Assembly (NCBI GenBank): GCA_903847585.1
Contig: CAINEC010000031.1
Location: 1-64,000, forward strand
Source of the DNA: an uncultured Bacteroidota bacterium
GTDB lineage: Bacteria > Bacteroidota > Bacteroidia > AKYH767-A > OLB10
Direction of reading: 5' to 3'
Length of the DNA stretch: 64,000 bases
A program made the position numbers and the translations under genes. The notes under the pieces are model-generated. The model was not told the DNA's origin, did not search any database, and saw only the letters and a list, made by a program, of their open reading frames with translations. Shown here piece by piece: positions 45,870 to 54,669 of the stretch (the stretch's first letter is position 1; every line of letters begins with the position of its first letter).

Positions 45870-47240
45870 TCATCGAATTATCGATATCCTCTTCTGACTC
45901 GTAAACTCATCATTCGCACATTTCAAAATATACTCCCCAACATACAATGTTCTCACATCAAAATAACCAATAGTGCTACCCGCTATTACCGTTTGTGTTT
46001 GAAGTAATCTTCCGTTTAAATCGTATAGGCTTACCGTTATATCGTCTTTTAATAATCCACTAAACTGTACTGCTATAAATTCCGAACTTGGATTTGGGAA
46101 AGCATTAAAGTAAAGATTATTATTTACTTCATTAATTCCTGATGTAGAAGGAGTGTAAACAGTAACAGGTTCTGTAATCGAAGTCACTTTTAAAGCTGTT
46201 TTTGTTCCGTAAAAAGTAGGACCAACAACATACGGATATGCAGAATTCCAAACTGAATCAACAGTTGCGAAATAACAATAGATTCCATTCGGATATTCTG
46301 GTGTTACACAAAATCTTCCATTGTGAACATCTAATACATCTTGTTGTCCAGGAGCCGCAATGTACTCGTAATCTTCTCTAAAATAACCTAAGGGATAGGT
46401 TGTACTAACAGCAGGACCAGCAGTTACTGTTGCACCTGTCGGACTCGTTGTTCGTGTAGTGATGTTTCGTAAATGATATCCTGATTTCATTCTTACAATT
46501 CCACCTGTGCCATTCGTGTTTTGATAACCATAAGCACCATAAATTGGAAATCCATCATACGCATATCCAATCAATGGAGAGTGTGTAGTACTATCAATTA
46601 GATATAATCCATCCGCAGCATATAAATTACAAATGGTAGAAATAACATTTAAGTCTAAATTAAATGCACTCGGATTTTGATGATGATGATAATTACCCAT
46701 TGCAGGATGTCCTTTTGCACAATCAAACCCCGCTCTTTCTGCACGAATAGCATCTCTGTTCCAATCCATCGATGCTCCAGGTCCACCAGGACAAGGAGGA
46801 TTACCTGGTCCACCACAAAGTGAATTGGAAGTAGCATTCCAAGCGACACCATCTCGATAATCAAATAACGCTACTCCATTAACGAAAATTCCAATGTTGT
46901 TTCCATTGGTAGCAGTTGGAGTTCCGGTATTCTGAATAGGATTTCTTGATATTTTAAAGATAGCATTTTGATTTGTTGTGATGGATGGATTTCCATCTAA
47001 AAAAGGACCTGTTATATAAGAAGGAACTCCGTTGGCTCTCACATAAACCCAGTTAGTCGAATATAAAACGGTTTTGATATTTACGGAATCAGCATCTTGA
47101 ATTGGAGTTGAATTTCCATTCACGTAATGTCGCCCTAGTGCTCCATTTGTGTTTAGCAACCAAGAGGTGATTTCTGGTCCTTGTGCGAACGATATCGAAG
47201 TAATAAAAGAAAGCGTTACAATTAAAATTAATTTTTTCAT
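45870..47240 (-). CDS. YHYH-domain secreted protein with T9SS type A tail
   Basis: 456 residues with signal MKKLILIVTLSFITSISFAQ. Central motifs: FDYRDGVAWN, MDWNRDAIRAERAGFDCAKG, GNYHHHQNP (the YHYH/HHH metal-type motif), LIGYAYDGFPIYGAYGY, and GIYCYFATVDSVWNSAYPYV. The C-terminus (NAFPNPSSEFIAVQF ... GEYILKCANDEF) is a T9SS type A domain. Proteins of the YHYH family are exported and suspected to bind metal; the function is not established. It lies downstream of the MbnP/MbnH-like genes, in the same orientation. Confidence 0.88.
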   Translation of the reverse strand: MKKLILIVTLSFITSISFAQGPEITSWLLNTNGALGRHYVNGNSTPIQDADSVNIKTVLYSTNWVYVRANGVPSYITGPFLDGNPSITTNQNAIFKISRNPIQNTGTPTATNGNNIGIFVNGVALFDYRDGVAWNATSNSLCGGPGNPPCPGGPGASMDWNRDAIRAERAGFDCAKGHPAMGNYHHHQNPSAFNLDLNVISTICNLYAADGLYLIDSTTHSPLIGYAYDGFPIYGAYGYQNTNGTGGIVRMKSGYHLRNITTRTTSPTGATVTAGPAVSTTYPLGYFREDYEYIAAPGQQDVLDVHNGRFCVTPEYPNGIYCYFATVDSVWNSAYPYVVGPTFYGTKTALKVTSITEPVTVYTPSTSGINEVNNNLYFNAFPNPSSEFIAVQFSGLLKDDITVSLYDLNGRLLQTQTVIAGSTIGYFDVRTLYVGEYILKCANDEFTSQKRISIIR

Positions 47241-47298
47241 GTTTGATTAGGTTTCATGAATCGACTTAGTTGTCACTAAGGATTTTTACTTGCGGTTG

Positions 47299-48336
47299 TC
47301 ATTGGGTTAATTTTCTCAATGAATCAATTTCTGATTTCGGATAGGCATATCGCTTATCAAATAAGAACTTCCTATCACTCAAAGTTAAAAGAAATGCAAT
47401 TAGATCTACCTTATCATTCGAAGATAAGTTAACAGCTGATTTTAATTCTAGTGCTAACATGGAGTTTTTATTAGAATGTCCAACATAAAAATTCAAAACC
47501 TCCGTCAGTGATTTAAAGCGTCCATCATGCATATACGGAAAAGTAAATTCAATATTTCGCAGGGTAGGGACTTTAAATTTCAATGAGTCGTTAGTGTTTT
47601 TTGTCTGACGAATTCTTCCGCCATCATTTAAAGCAGAATTAGGAAGTAATCCATTATTCTGAAAGCTATAATTCGTAAACAAAGGAGGAGTATGACAACT
47701 ACTGCAATGTTTTGAAAATAGTGTAAATCCATTTTTCTCTTGATCAGTAAACACATCATTTCCATTCATTACCAAATCATATTTAGATGATTTACTCTCA
47801 ATCGATGCTATAAATGCTGCAATAGCTTTTAATGTTTTAGCTCCTGTAATTAATGAATCATTAAATGCATTTTTGAATAATAGTCGATAGAATGATTGAT
47901 GATTTAATTTCGATACTACATGTTCAATTGATTCATTCATTTCATCAGGATTGGTGATAGGAGCAAGCGACTGCATATCGAGATGATTGATAGCACCGTC
48001 CCACATAAAGATTGGTTGATAAGCTAAGTTAACGAGCGTGGGCGCATTTCGAAATCCGATTTTATTATCTATACCATGACTCAACGAGTGATCAGTATGT
48101 GAAAAGGCGTTATACGGTGAATGACAAGAGGAACAACTCGTGCTACTATCCAAAGATAAAACGGGATCGTAAAAAAGTACTTTCCCTAAGAATGTCAATT
48201 CTTCAATTTTAGAAGTGTCATTCAAATGATAAATTTTATCAGGCCATACTTCCGTTTTAATCACAGACTGCTTGTAACTTATCAGCATAAATGTGATGCT
48301 GATTAACATTGTTAAAAAAGTCAACCTACTTTTCAC
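47299..48336 (-). CDS. Di-haem cytochrome c peroxidase family protein (MbnH/MauG-like)
   Basis: About 345 residues. Two c-type haem sites, CSSCH near the N-terminus (STSCSSCHSPYNAF) and CSSCH in the second half (SKHCSSCHTPPLF), with GFRNAPTLVNLAYQPIFMWDG and the FKVPTLRNIEFTFPYMHDGRF loop of the family. The start is uncertain: GTG 48336 gives a proper signal (MKSRLTFLTMLISITFMLIS), while ATG 48309 gives a shorter one and TTG 48354 a longer one. It overlaps the MbnP-like gene. With that partner it is better read as MbnH-like (Trp-modifying) than as a peroxidase. Periplasmic. Confidence 0.85.
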   Translation of the reverse strand: MKSRLTFLTMLISITFMLISYKQSVIKTEVWPDKIYHLNDTSKIEELTFLGKVLFYDPVLSLDSSTSCSSCHSPYNAFSHTDHSLSHGIDNKIGFRNAPTLVNLAYQPIFMWDGAINHLDMQSLAPITNPDEMNESIEHVVSKLNHQSFYRLLFKNAFNDSLITGAKTLKAIAAFIASIESKSSKYDLVMNGNDVFTDQEKNGFTLFSKHCSSCHTPPLFTNYSFQNNGLLPNSALNDGGRIRQTKNTNDSLKFKVPTLRNIEFTFPYMHDGRFKSLTEVLNFYVGHSNKNSMLALELKSAVNLSSNDKVDLIAFLLTLSDRKFLFDKRYAYPKSEIDSLRKLTQ

Positions 48337-48955
48337 TTGATAGACATTTAGCAAATAAGTGAGATAGATAAACTGCCTTTGGGGCAGGAGTCATAAACTT
48401 AAATGGAATCGAATCAGGAATCGAATGAATAAAATCATCCAAATGAATATGAATAACTGTGTCTTCTGATTTGTTTAATTTGAAACTAACTTTTTGTAAA
48501 GCATTGTTTGGATATGCATATCCACCCAAGTGATATTCTCTTTGTACACCATCATCGATTGAACCTTCAAATTTAATGTTGATATATCCACTTTGCCAAG
48601 TCCAATACATATTATTCATCGGGTCTAAATCACCCTCCATAGCTCCAGATACATTGGTAGTCGAGTCAATACCTAAGTTAAAACTGATAAAATCTAACTC
48701 GCGATTTGAGTTTTTATTCAAACAAAAATAATTATGCATACTATCTAAAACATCGATTAAATAAGCATATTTTTCCAATGAATATTCTGTTTGGTCTGTG
48801 TAATGGACCTTTATATCTGAAATATAAAATTTTAGCGTAGATATATTAGATTTTTCCCTAACTTTCGACAAGTCGAAAATCACATTCTGTGCTCCTGCAG
48901 TTTGAAATAGGAGTACCGCAAACGAGCAAATAAAAATACTACGAAATTTAAACAT
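48326..48955 (-). CDS. MbnP-like copper-binding protein
   Basis: 209 residues from ATG 48955 (MFKFRSIFICSFAVLLFQTAG signal); an upstream in-frame TTG at 48982 ignored. ISTLKFYISDIKVHY, LDFISFNLGIDST and the MYWTWQSGYINIKFEG segment are the MbnP family pattern, the last with W118 and W120. In studied MbnP proteins one Trp is oxidised to kynurenine by the partner MbnH to create a copper site; that this happens here is inference. Overlaps the di-haem gene, so the two are translationally coupled. Periplasmic. Confidence 0.85.
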   Translation of the reverse strand: MFKFRSIFICSFAVLLFQTAGAQNVIFDLSKVREKSNISTLKFYISDIKVHYTDQTEYSLEKYAYLIDVLDSMHNYFCLNKNSNRELDFISFNLGIDSTTNVSGAMEGDLDPMNNMYWTWQSGYINIKFEGSIDDGVQREYHLGGYAYPNNALQKVSFKLNKSEDTVIHIHLDDFIHSIPDSIPFKFMTPAPKAVYLSHLFAKCLSSEK

Positions 48956-49042
48956 TGGATATGTGTTGTTAATTTTCTTCAATTCTTGCGCAGATGTGTA
49001 AACTTAAACAAATTAAAATAAAATCATTTTAGAAAGAGTAGA

Positions 49043-52000
49043 ATGAAACATAAAATTAAAATAGGGCTGGTATATCTGATGATATTTAGTTTTTATCAGG
49101 GCAAATGTCAAAACTGGAAAAACGACAACTTATTATCTTCAAATTGTTTTATTGAAAATAAAGGACAATTTATTAAAGAAGCCAAACAGCTCGGAGAAGT
49201 AAAGTATGTCTTAGGTGAATCTGATCAGGTCTTATTTACTAATAAAGGATTTTGCTTTCGAGTGATAGAACGCAAAGAGGTGTCTTTTAAAAGAGAAAAA
49301 GAAAGTGAAGAACGTGAGCGTGAAGAAGAGCGAGAGAAAAACGAACCTGCTGAATATTGCAATGTGTTTTTTCAATTTGAAAATGCGAACACCAATTGCC
49401 AGCTAATAGCATCAAAAAAGAGAAGTGATTACTTTACCTATTTATCATCTATCAACGATTCGATATTTGGAATAAAAGCAGATGCTTATGAGGAATTTGT
49501 TTATCAGGATTTGTATCCTGGAATCGACTTAATATGTACTGTAGATGCAAATCGAAGAGGCTTTGAATATTCACTTCATGTCGAGGCTGGCGCTGATGTA
49601 TCTAAATTCAAAATGAAAATCAATGGTGATTATAAAAGAATAGTTGATAGCCGAGACGGATCAATAATAATTAAAACAAAATTTGGGGAGATTACACAAA
49701 CTGCACCATTAACGTATTATCAAAATGGTGGTGATATTAAGAGCGCATTTAATGTCAATGATGATGTACTTTCATTTGTTTTTCCCGAAGGATATGATCA
49801 TTCAAAATCAATAATTGTTGATCCATTTGTAAATACCAACCTAAATGCACTTTCCATCACAAAAATCGGATTTGATATAGATTATGATTATGCTGGTAAT
49901 GTCTATGTTTTTGGAGGCGGTGATGTAACTGCTAGTACTACACCATTCAAAGTGGCGAAATATAATAGTGCTGGTTCATTGCTATGGACATTTGTTGGTT
50001 CAGTTGCTGCTCAAAGTTGGACAAGTATAGGTGGTGGATTTGGTACAATGAGTATTCCTGGTAATTTCCTTGTCGATAAAGTGAATTTCAAAACTTATTT
50101 AATTGAAGGCGCAAATGTCAATGGTGCTCGAATGATTCGAATTGATCAGAGTGGATTATATGATAATTTTATTTCAAATCAGAATCCTTCTTTTCAAGAA
50201 GCATGGGATATGGCTTTCAATTGTACCAACGGACAAATTTATGCATGTGGGGGAGGAACAAATTCGAACATTAATTTTGGTATTGTTGATCCAACATCAG
50301 GTAATGTGGCATCAAGTAATATTACGGGAGATCCGAATGCCTATCAGGATATCGTGAATGTTGTAAATGATTTTAACGGAAATGTATTTGTAGTATTTGC
50401 TGCAGGTATCGCAGTTACCGTTGATAATCATATTTTTCGTTTGAATAACGCTTTAAACTCCTTTGTTTGGTCCGCTCAATTACCAATTTATTCTTTAATA
50501 GAGGCCGCTAATAAACCATTGTCCGGCTTTATTAGTAATGGAGCAAATGTACTAGCAGTTAACAATAACTATCTTTTTTATTGTGAAGGGAGTTATATTC
50601 AGGCATATGATAAAAATTCAGGAGCCGCTGTTGGTAGCGCCTTTATGTTAGGTAAAGCTGCACTTGATGGAACAGGAATAGCTGTCGATAATTGCAATAA
50701 TATTTATATTGGTGGTTTAGGTAGTATTTTAGTTTACAATTTTAATGGAGCTACATTTTCATCATTAGGAACTATTCCATTAGGAGGAGCGTTGGCGACT
50801 AATAGGGTTTATGATATTAAGTATGATTTTAGTGGTAATCTACTATATGTATGTGGTGATAATTTTGTTGGAACATATGCCGCAACACAGAGTATTCCTT
50901 GTAATGGATTATCAGTATCAACTACAGGAGGGTGCACAGGAAATGCTACTGCCACTGTTACCACTAATCTAACTGGATTCACGCTTGAATATATTTGGTC
51001 AAATTCATCAGGAGTAGTAGTAGCTTCAACAACAACTACGGCATTGACCAACACAATTTCATCGTTACCAAGCGGAACTTATAATGTAACGGTACAGATT
51101 AATCCAATCTGTGGTGGTCCTTCTTCAACTGCAACAGTTGTCGTTTCGTCGAGTGGCGGATTTACGGCTTCATTATTATCAAATACTCCAGCAAGTTGTT
51201 CAACCGCAAGCAATGGTTCGTTGACAGTAGGTAATTTATCAGGAGGTACAAGTCCATTTAATTATTCATGGAATACAACGCCTGTTCAAACTACCCCAAC
51301 AGCTACTAATTTACTTCCAGGTAACTATACATGCACAGTAACAGATGCAATTGGTTGCACTTTTGCCGTGACATCAACTGTAGCGGCAGGAACAGGATTT
51401 ACAGCTACTGTGTTGACGAATAATCCAGCAAGTTGTTCAACTGCTTCAAATGGATCTGTTTCCGTTGGGAATTTAGTTGGAGGAACAACGCCATTTACAT
51501 ACGCATGGAACACCACACCGTCCCAAACAAGTTCCACAGCAACAGGGTTAATGCCTGGTAGTTATACTTGTACAATAACGGATGCAAATGGATGTACCTA
51601 CGGAGTGAATGCTACCATAAATGCAGGGGCAGGATTTACAGCCTCTGTGACTTCAAATAACCCAGCGCTCTGCAATAATTCAGCGACTGGCTCTGCAGGT
51701 GTAGGGAATTTCGTAGGTGGACAAGCTCCATTTAGTTACTCATGGAATTCATCACCAATTCAAACATCTGCTACAGCGATTAATTTACCTGCAGGAAATT
51801 ATACTTGTTTGATTACAGATGCTAATTCGTGTACTTATTCTGTCAATACTACAATTAATCAACCAACTGCATTATCTGTCAGCTCACAAGTAACTCAACC
51901 TATTTGTAATAATCCTGCTTCGTTTGGATCAATTACTTCATCTCCTAGTGGAGCAACACCACCTTATAATTATAGTTGGTCTCCATCAGGTGGTTCATCA

Positions 52001-53569
52001 AGTACTGCAAATAATTTAGCTCCTAATAATTATACTTGTATTGTATCAGATGCAAATGCATGTACCTCTGTACAAAATTTTGTGATTGTATATCCACCAG
52101 CAATTATTGCCAATACAATTTCAACTTCTACTATTTGCAATGGCTCATCTGATGGTTCTGCAACTGCATCGGTTCAAAGTGGTGGAACTGCACCTTATAC
52201 TTATTCATGGATGCCAGGAAATTTAAATGGTTCTACGATAAATAATATTAGTGCAGGAACCTTTACTGTTACGGTGACGGACGTTAATGGATGTACTGTA
52301 AATTCAAGTGTATTAGTATCTCAACCTAATCCGCTTATTGCCACAGCATCATCATCTTCTCCATCTGTTTGTATTGGAGGTACTGTAACGTTATCTGCTA
52401 ATGGAGGAAATAATTACCAGTGGTCTAATGGTGCACCTTCGCAAAGTACAACTGTAACTTTGAATCAAAACCAAACTTATACAGTAACTGCAACTGATAT
52501 TTCTGGATGTACTGGTATTGCTAATGTTAGTGTTAATATTGATCCTTTCCCAATTGCTGCATTTGTTGCAGATACTGCTTGTTTAAAAACAGCGACAAAT
52601 TTTACGAATCAATCCACCATTGCATCAGGTTCAATTAGTAATTACTTATGGGACTTTGGTGATGGGGCCACATCAACGAATTATAATCCAACGCATATAT
52701 ACAGTACCAATGGAAATCATATTGCGACGCTTATTGCCACAAGTAATAAAGGTTGCATCGATACGATAACCGGGACCGTTTATGTTCGACAGTTACCTGT
52801 ACCAGATTTAACAGCTGATATTATGGCTGGTTGTCCACCAATAGAAGTCAATTTCACAGATCAATCAACCACTCCTGAAGGTGTAATCACATCGGCCTTT
52901 TGGCAATTTGGAAATGGATTTAATATATACGGAAATAATGTAAATACTATTTATGATCAATCTGGCTTATACAATGTTATATTAACATCAACAACTAACT
53001 TTGGATGTAAGAAAGATTCTGTTTTTGCTAATTATATTTTCGTATATCCAGAACCGATAGCAGATTATACAACACGTCCAGACAATCCTTCGTATTTTAT
53101 TCCACAGTTAGAATTTTATGATCGATCAATCAGTGCTATAAAGTGGTCATGGGATTTTGATGATGGTTCACTTGATGCTTCTCAAAATCCAGTACATATT
53201 TTTGCTGATACAGGAGTTTATTATATTCAATTGGCAATTGAAAACACTTATGGTTGTGTTGATACCGTTGTTAAGAGATTTGAATTTAAGGATGATTTTT
53301 CATTCTGGATTCCTTTATCATTTAGTCCTAATAACGATGGCAAAAATGATTTATTCAAGGTTTACGGATTTAACTTCATTGATTTTGAAATTGAAATTCG
53401 TAATCGATGGGGACAACTAGTTTATCAATCAAACGATAAAGAAGAAGGATGGAATGGAAAGTATAATGATAAGGATTGTCCAGAAGCAGTTTATGTTTAT
53501 AAATTGAAGTTTAAAGATGTATTTAACAAAGGACATGAAAACACAGGTCGTGTTGTGATTATTCGATAG
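49043..53569 (+). CDS. Large PKD / SprB-type repeat protein with T9SS type B signal
   Basis: 1508 residues. Signal ends around GKCQ. The N-terminal ~250 residues (FIENKGQFIKEAKQLGEV, VYQDLYPGIDLICTVD, FEYSLHVEAGADVSKFKM) form a DUF7948-type domain. An NHL/propeller-like segment follows, then about five SprB-like repeats (ASCSTASNGSxxVGNL ... GxYTCTxTDAxGC), an Ig-like domain, three PKD-like domains, and a C-terminal gliding-associated type B sorting domain (IPLSFSPNNDGKNDLF). A short run of Glu/Arg/Lys (~residues 82-105) is unusual. Likely a surface adhesin. The GH99-like gene starts 2 nt later. Confidence 0.88.
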   Translation: MKHKIKIGLVYLMIFSFYQGKCQNWKNDNLLSSNCFIENKGQFIKEAKQLGEVKYVLGESDQVLFTNKGFCFRVIERKEVSFKREKESEEREREEEREKNEPAEYCNVFFQFENANTNCQLIASKKRSDYFTYLSSINDSIFGIKADAYEEFVYQDLYPGIDLICTVDANRRGFEYSLHVEAGADVSKFKMKINGDYKRIVDSRDGSIIIKTKFGEITQTAPLTYYQNGGDIKSAFNVNDDVLSFVFPEGYDHSKSIIVDPFVNTNLNALSITKIGFDIDYDYAGNVYVFGGGDVTASTTPFKVAKYNSAGSLLWTFVGSVAAQSWTSIGGGFGTMSIPGNFLVDKVNFKTYLIEGANVNGARMIRIDQSGLYDNFISNQNPSFQEAWDMAFNCTNGQIYACGGGTNSNINFGIVDPTSGNVASSNITGDPNAYQDIVNVVNDFNGNVFVVFAAGIAVTVDNHIFRLNNALNSFVWSAQLPIYSLIEAANKPLSGFISNGANVLAVNNNYLFYCEGSYIQAYDKNSGAAVGSAFMLGKAALDGTGIAVDNCNNIYIGGLGSILVYNFNGATFSSLGTIPLGGALATNRVYDIKYDFSGNLLYVCGDNFVGTYAATQSIPCNGLSVSTTGGCTGNATATVTTNLTGFTLEYIWSNSSGVVVASTTTTALTNTISSLPSGTYNVTVQINPICGGPSSTATVVVSSSGGFTASLLSNTPASCSTASNGSLTVGNLSGGTSPFNYSWNTTPVQTTPTATNLLPGNYTCTVTDAIGCTFAVTSTVAAGTGFTATVLTNNPASCSTASNGSVSVGNLVGGTTPFTYAWNTTPSQTSSTATGLMPGSYTCTITDANGCTYGVNATINAGAGFTASVTSNNPALCNNSATGSAGVGNFVGGQAPFSYSWNSSPIQTSATAINLPAGNYTCLITDANSCTYSVNTTINQPTALSVSSQVTQPICNNPASFGSITSSPSGATPPYNYSWSPSGGSSSTANNLAPNNYTCIVSDANACTSVQNFVIVYPPAIIANTISTSTICNGSSDGSATASVQSGGTAPYTYSWMPGNLNGSTINNISAGTFTVTVTDVNGCTVNSSVLVSQPNPLIATASSSSPSVCIGGTVTLSANGGNNYQWSNGAPSQSTTVTLNQNQTYTVTATDISGCTGIANVSVNIDPFPIAAFVADTACLKTATNFTNQSTIASGSISNYLWDFGDGATSTNYNPTHIYSTNGNHIATLIATSNKGCIDTITGTVYVRQLPVPDLTADIMAGCPPIEVNFTDQSTTPEGVITSAFWQFGNGFNIYGNNVNTIYDQSGLYNVILTSTTNFGCKKDSVFANYIFVYPEPIADYTTRPDNPSYFIPQLEFYDRSISAIKWSWDFDDGSLDASQNPVHIFADTGVYYIQLAIENTYGCVDTVVKRFEFKDDFSFWIPLSFSPNNDGKNDLFKVYGFNFIDFEIEIRNRWGQLVYQSNDKEEGWNGKYNDKDCPEAVYVYKLKFKDVFNKGHENTGRVVIIR

Positions 53570-53571
53570 CT

Positions 53572-54642
53572 ATGAAAAGAGGTTACTTGCTGATCTGTTT
53601 AATATTGTTTTCTTTTTATTCAAATGCGCAACAAATTCCCAATTCCGTTTGCTTTTATTATAACTGGTATGGGAGTAAATTGATAGATGGAGATAATTAC
53701 CATTGGAAACATCCGGTGATGCCCGAAAATGATAAGGATACAACTAAAAAGTTATTTCTAGGTAATGGCGATATTGGCGCGAATTATTTTCCTGAGTTAG
53801 GAGAGTATTCGAGTGCAGATTCATTAGTTATTAAAAAGCACATGCAACAGATGGCTGCTGCAGGGTTTTGTATTGTGGCTGTTACATGGTTAGGTGAATC
53901 GGATTATACCTATAAGAGTCTTCCTATAATTTTCAAATATGCTGCTGAATCTAATTTAAAAGTTTGTTTTCAGATTGAACCTTGTGTTCGAAAAACAGCG
54001 ATGATGACGGTGCAGCAAATGATTTTTATTATCAATCAATTTGGAAATGAGAAATCATTTTATCGTGATGAAATAACTAAAAAGCCATTATTCTTTGTGT
54101 ATGATTCTTATATGATTGATGCTGTAGAATGGAATAAGGTTTTAGGTAATAATTCCGATGAACTTATTTTTCGCAAGACCAAATACGATTCAGATGTAAT
54201 TGGTTTATTTTGCTGGAAAGAGGATACTGCATTTTTTCAGAAGGCAGGCTTCGATGGAATGTATACATATTTTGCAAGTCGTGGATTTACCTATGGGGCA
54301 AATCCCGATAATTGGAAATCTTTAAACGCATTTGCTAAGAATAACGATTTGAAATTTATTCCATCTGTTGGGCCAGGGTATAATGATAATCGTATCCGAC
54401 CATGGAATAAAAAGAATACAAAAGATAGAGAAAAGGGTAGGTATTATGATCGTTTTTTTGAGGATGCTATCAATTGTAAACTAGATTGGATAGCGGTAAC
54501 CTCCTTTAACGAATGGCATGAAGGCACACAAATAGAGCCTGCTCAATCATACCAGTTTAAAGATGCCTTGTATTTGGATTATGAAGGATTGCCCAATGAT
54601 TATTATATAACTAGGACTCGTTACTGGTTGAATAAAAAATAA
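53572..54642 (+). CDS. GH99 / endo-alpha-mannosidase-like glycosidase
   Basis: 356 residues with signal MKRGYLLICLILFSFYSNAQ. FYYNWYGSK, AAGFCIVAVTWLGESD, CFQIEPCVRK and VTSFNEWHEGTQIEPA match the MANEA/GH99 family; Glu in EWHEGTQIE is the catalytic-region motif. These enzymes cleave internal mannosides or galactosides in glycans. Secreted to the periplasm or surface (no sorting tail). Two-nt spacing to the preceding PKD gene implies co-expression. A strong terminator follows. Confidence 0.85.
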   Translation: MKRGYLLICLILFSFYSNAQQIPNSVCFYYNWYGSKLIDGDNYHWKHPVMPENDKDTTKKLFLGNGDIGANYFPELGEYSSADSLVIKKHMQQMAAAGFCIVAVTWLGESDYTYKSLPIIFKYAAESNLKVCFQIEPCVRKTAMMTVQQMIFIINQFGNEKSFYRDEITKKPLFFVYDSYMIDAVEWNKVLGNNSDELIFRKTKYDSDVIGLFCWKEDTAFFQKAGFDGMYTYFASRGFTYGANPDNWKSLNAFAKNNDLKFIPSVGPGYNDNRIRPWNKKNTKDREKGRYYDRFFEDAINCKLDWIAVTSFNEWHEGTQIEPAQSYQFKDALYLDYEGLPNDYYITRTRYWLNKK

Positions 54643-54667
54643 AAAAGAGGGCCCAGCCCTCTTTTTT
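54641..54667. terminator. Bidirectional hairpin terminator
   Basis: AAAAAAGAGGGC / GCCCTCTTTTTT 12-bp stem with a 3-nt loop, between the GH99-like gene and the convergent lipoprotein gene that ends at 54670. Confidence 0.85.
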
Positions 54668-54669
54668 AT

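Noticed and set aside
45777..46007. 76-codon plus-strand ORF after the cphA terminator
   Set aside because: Its second half is antisense to the C-terminal T9SS domain of the YHYH gene and it has no recognisable features.
47299..48336. Simple reading as a detoxifying cytochrome c peroxidase
   Set aside because: Coupling to an MbnP-like gene makes an MbnH-like role more likely, though peroxidase activity cannot be excluded from sequence.
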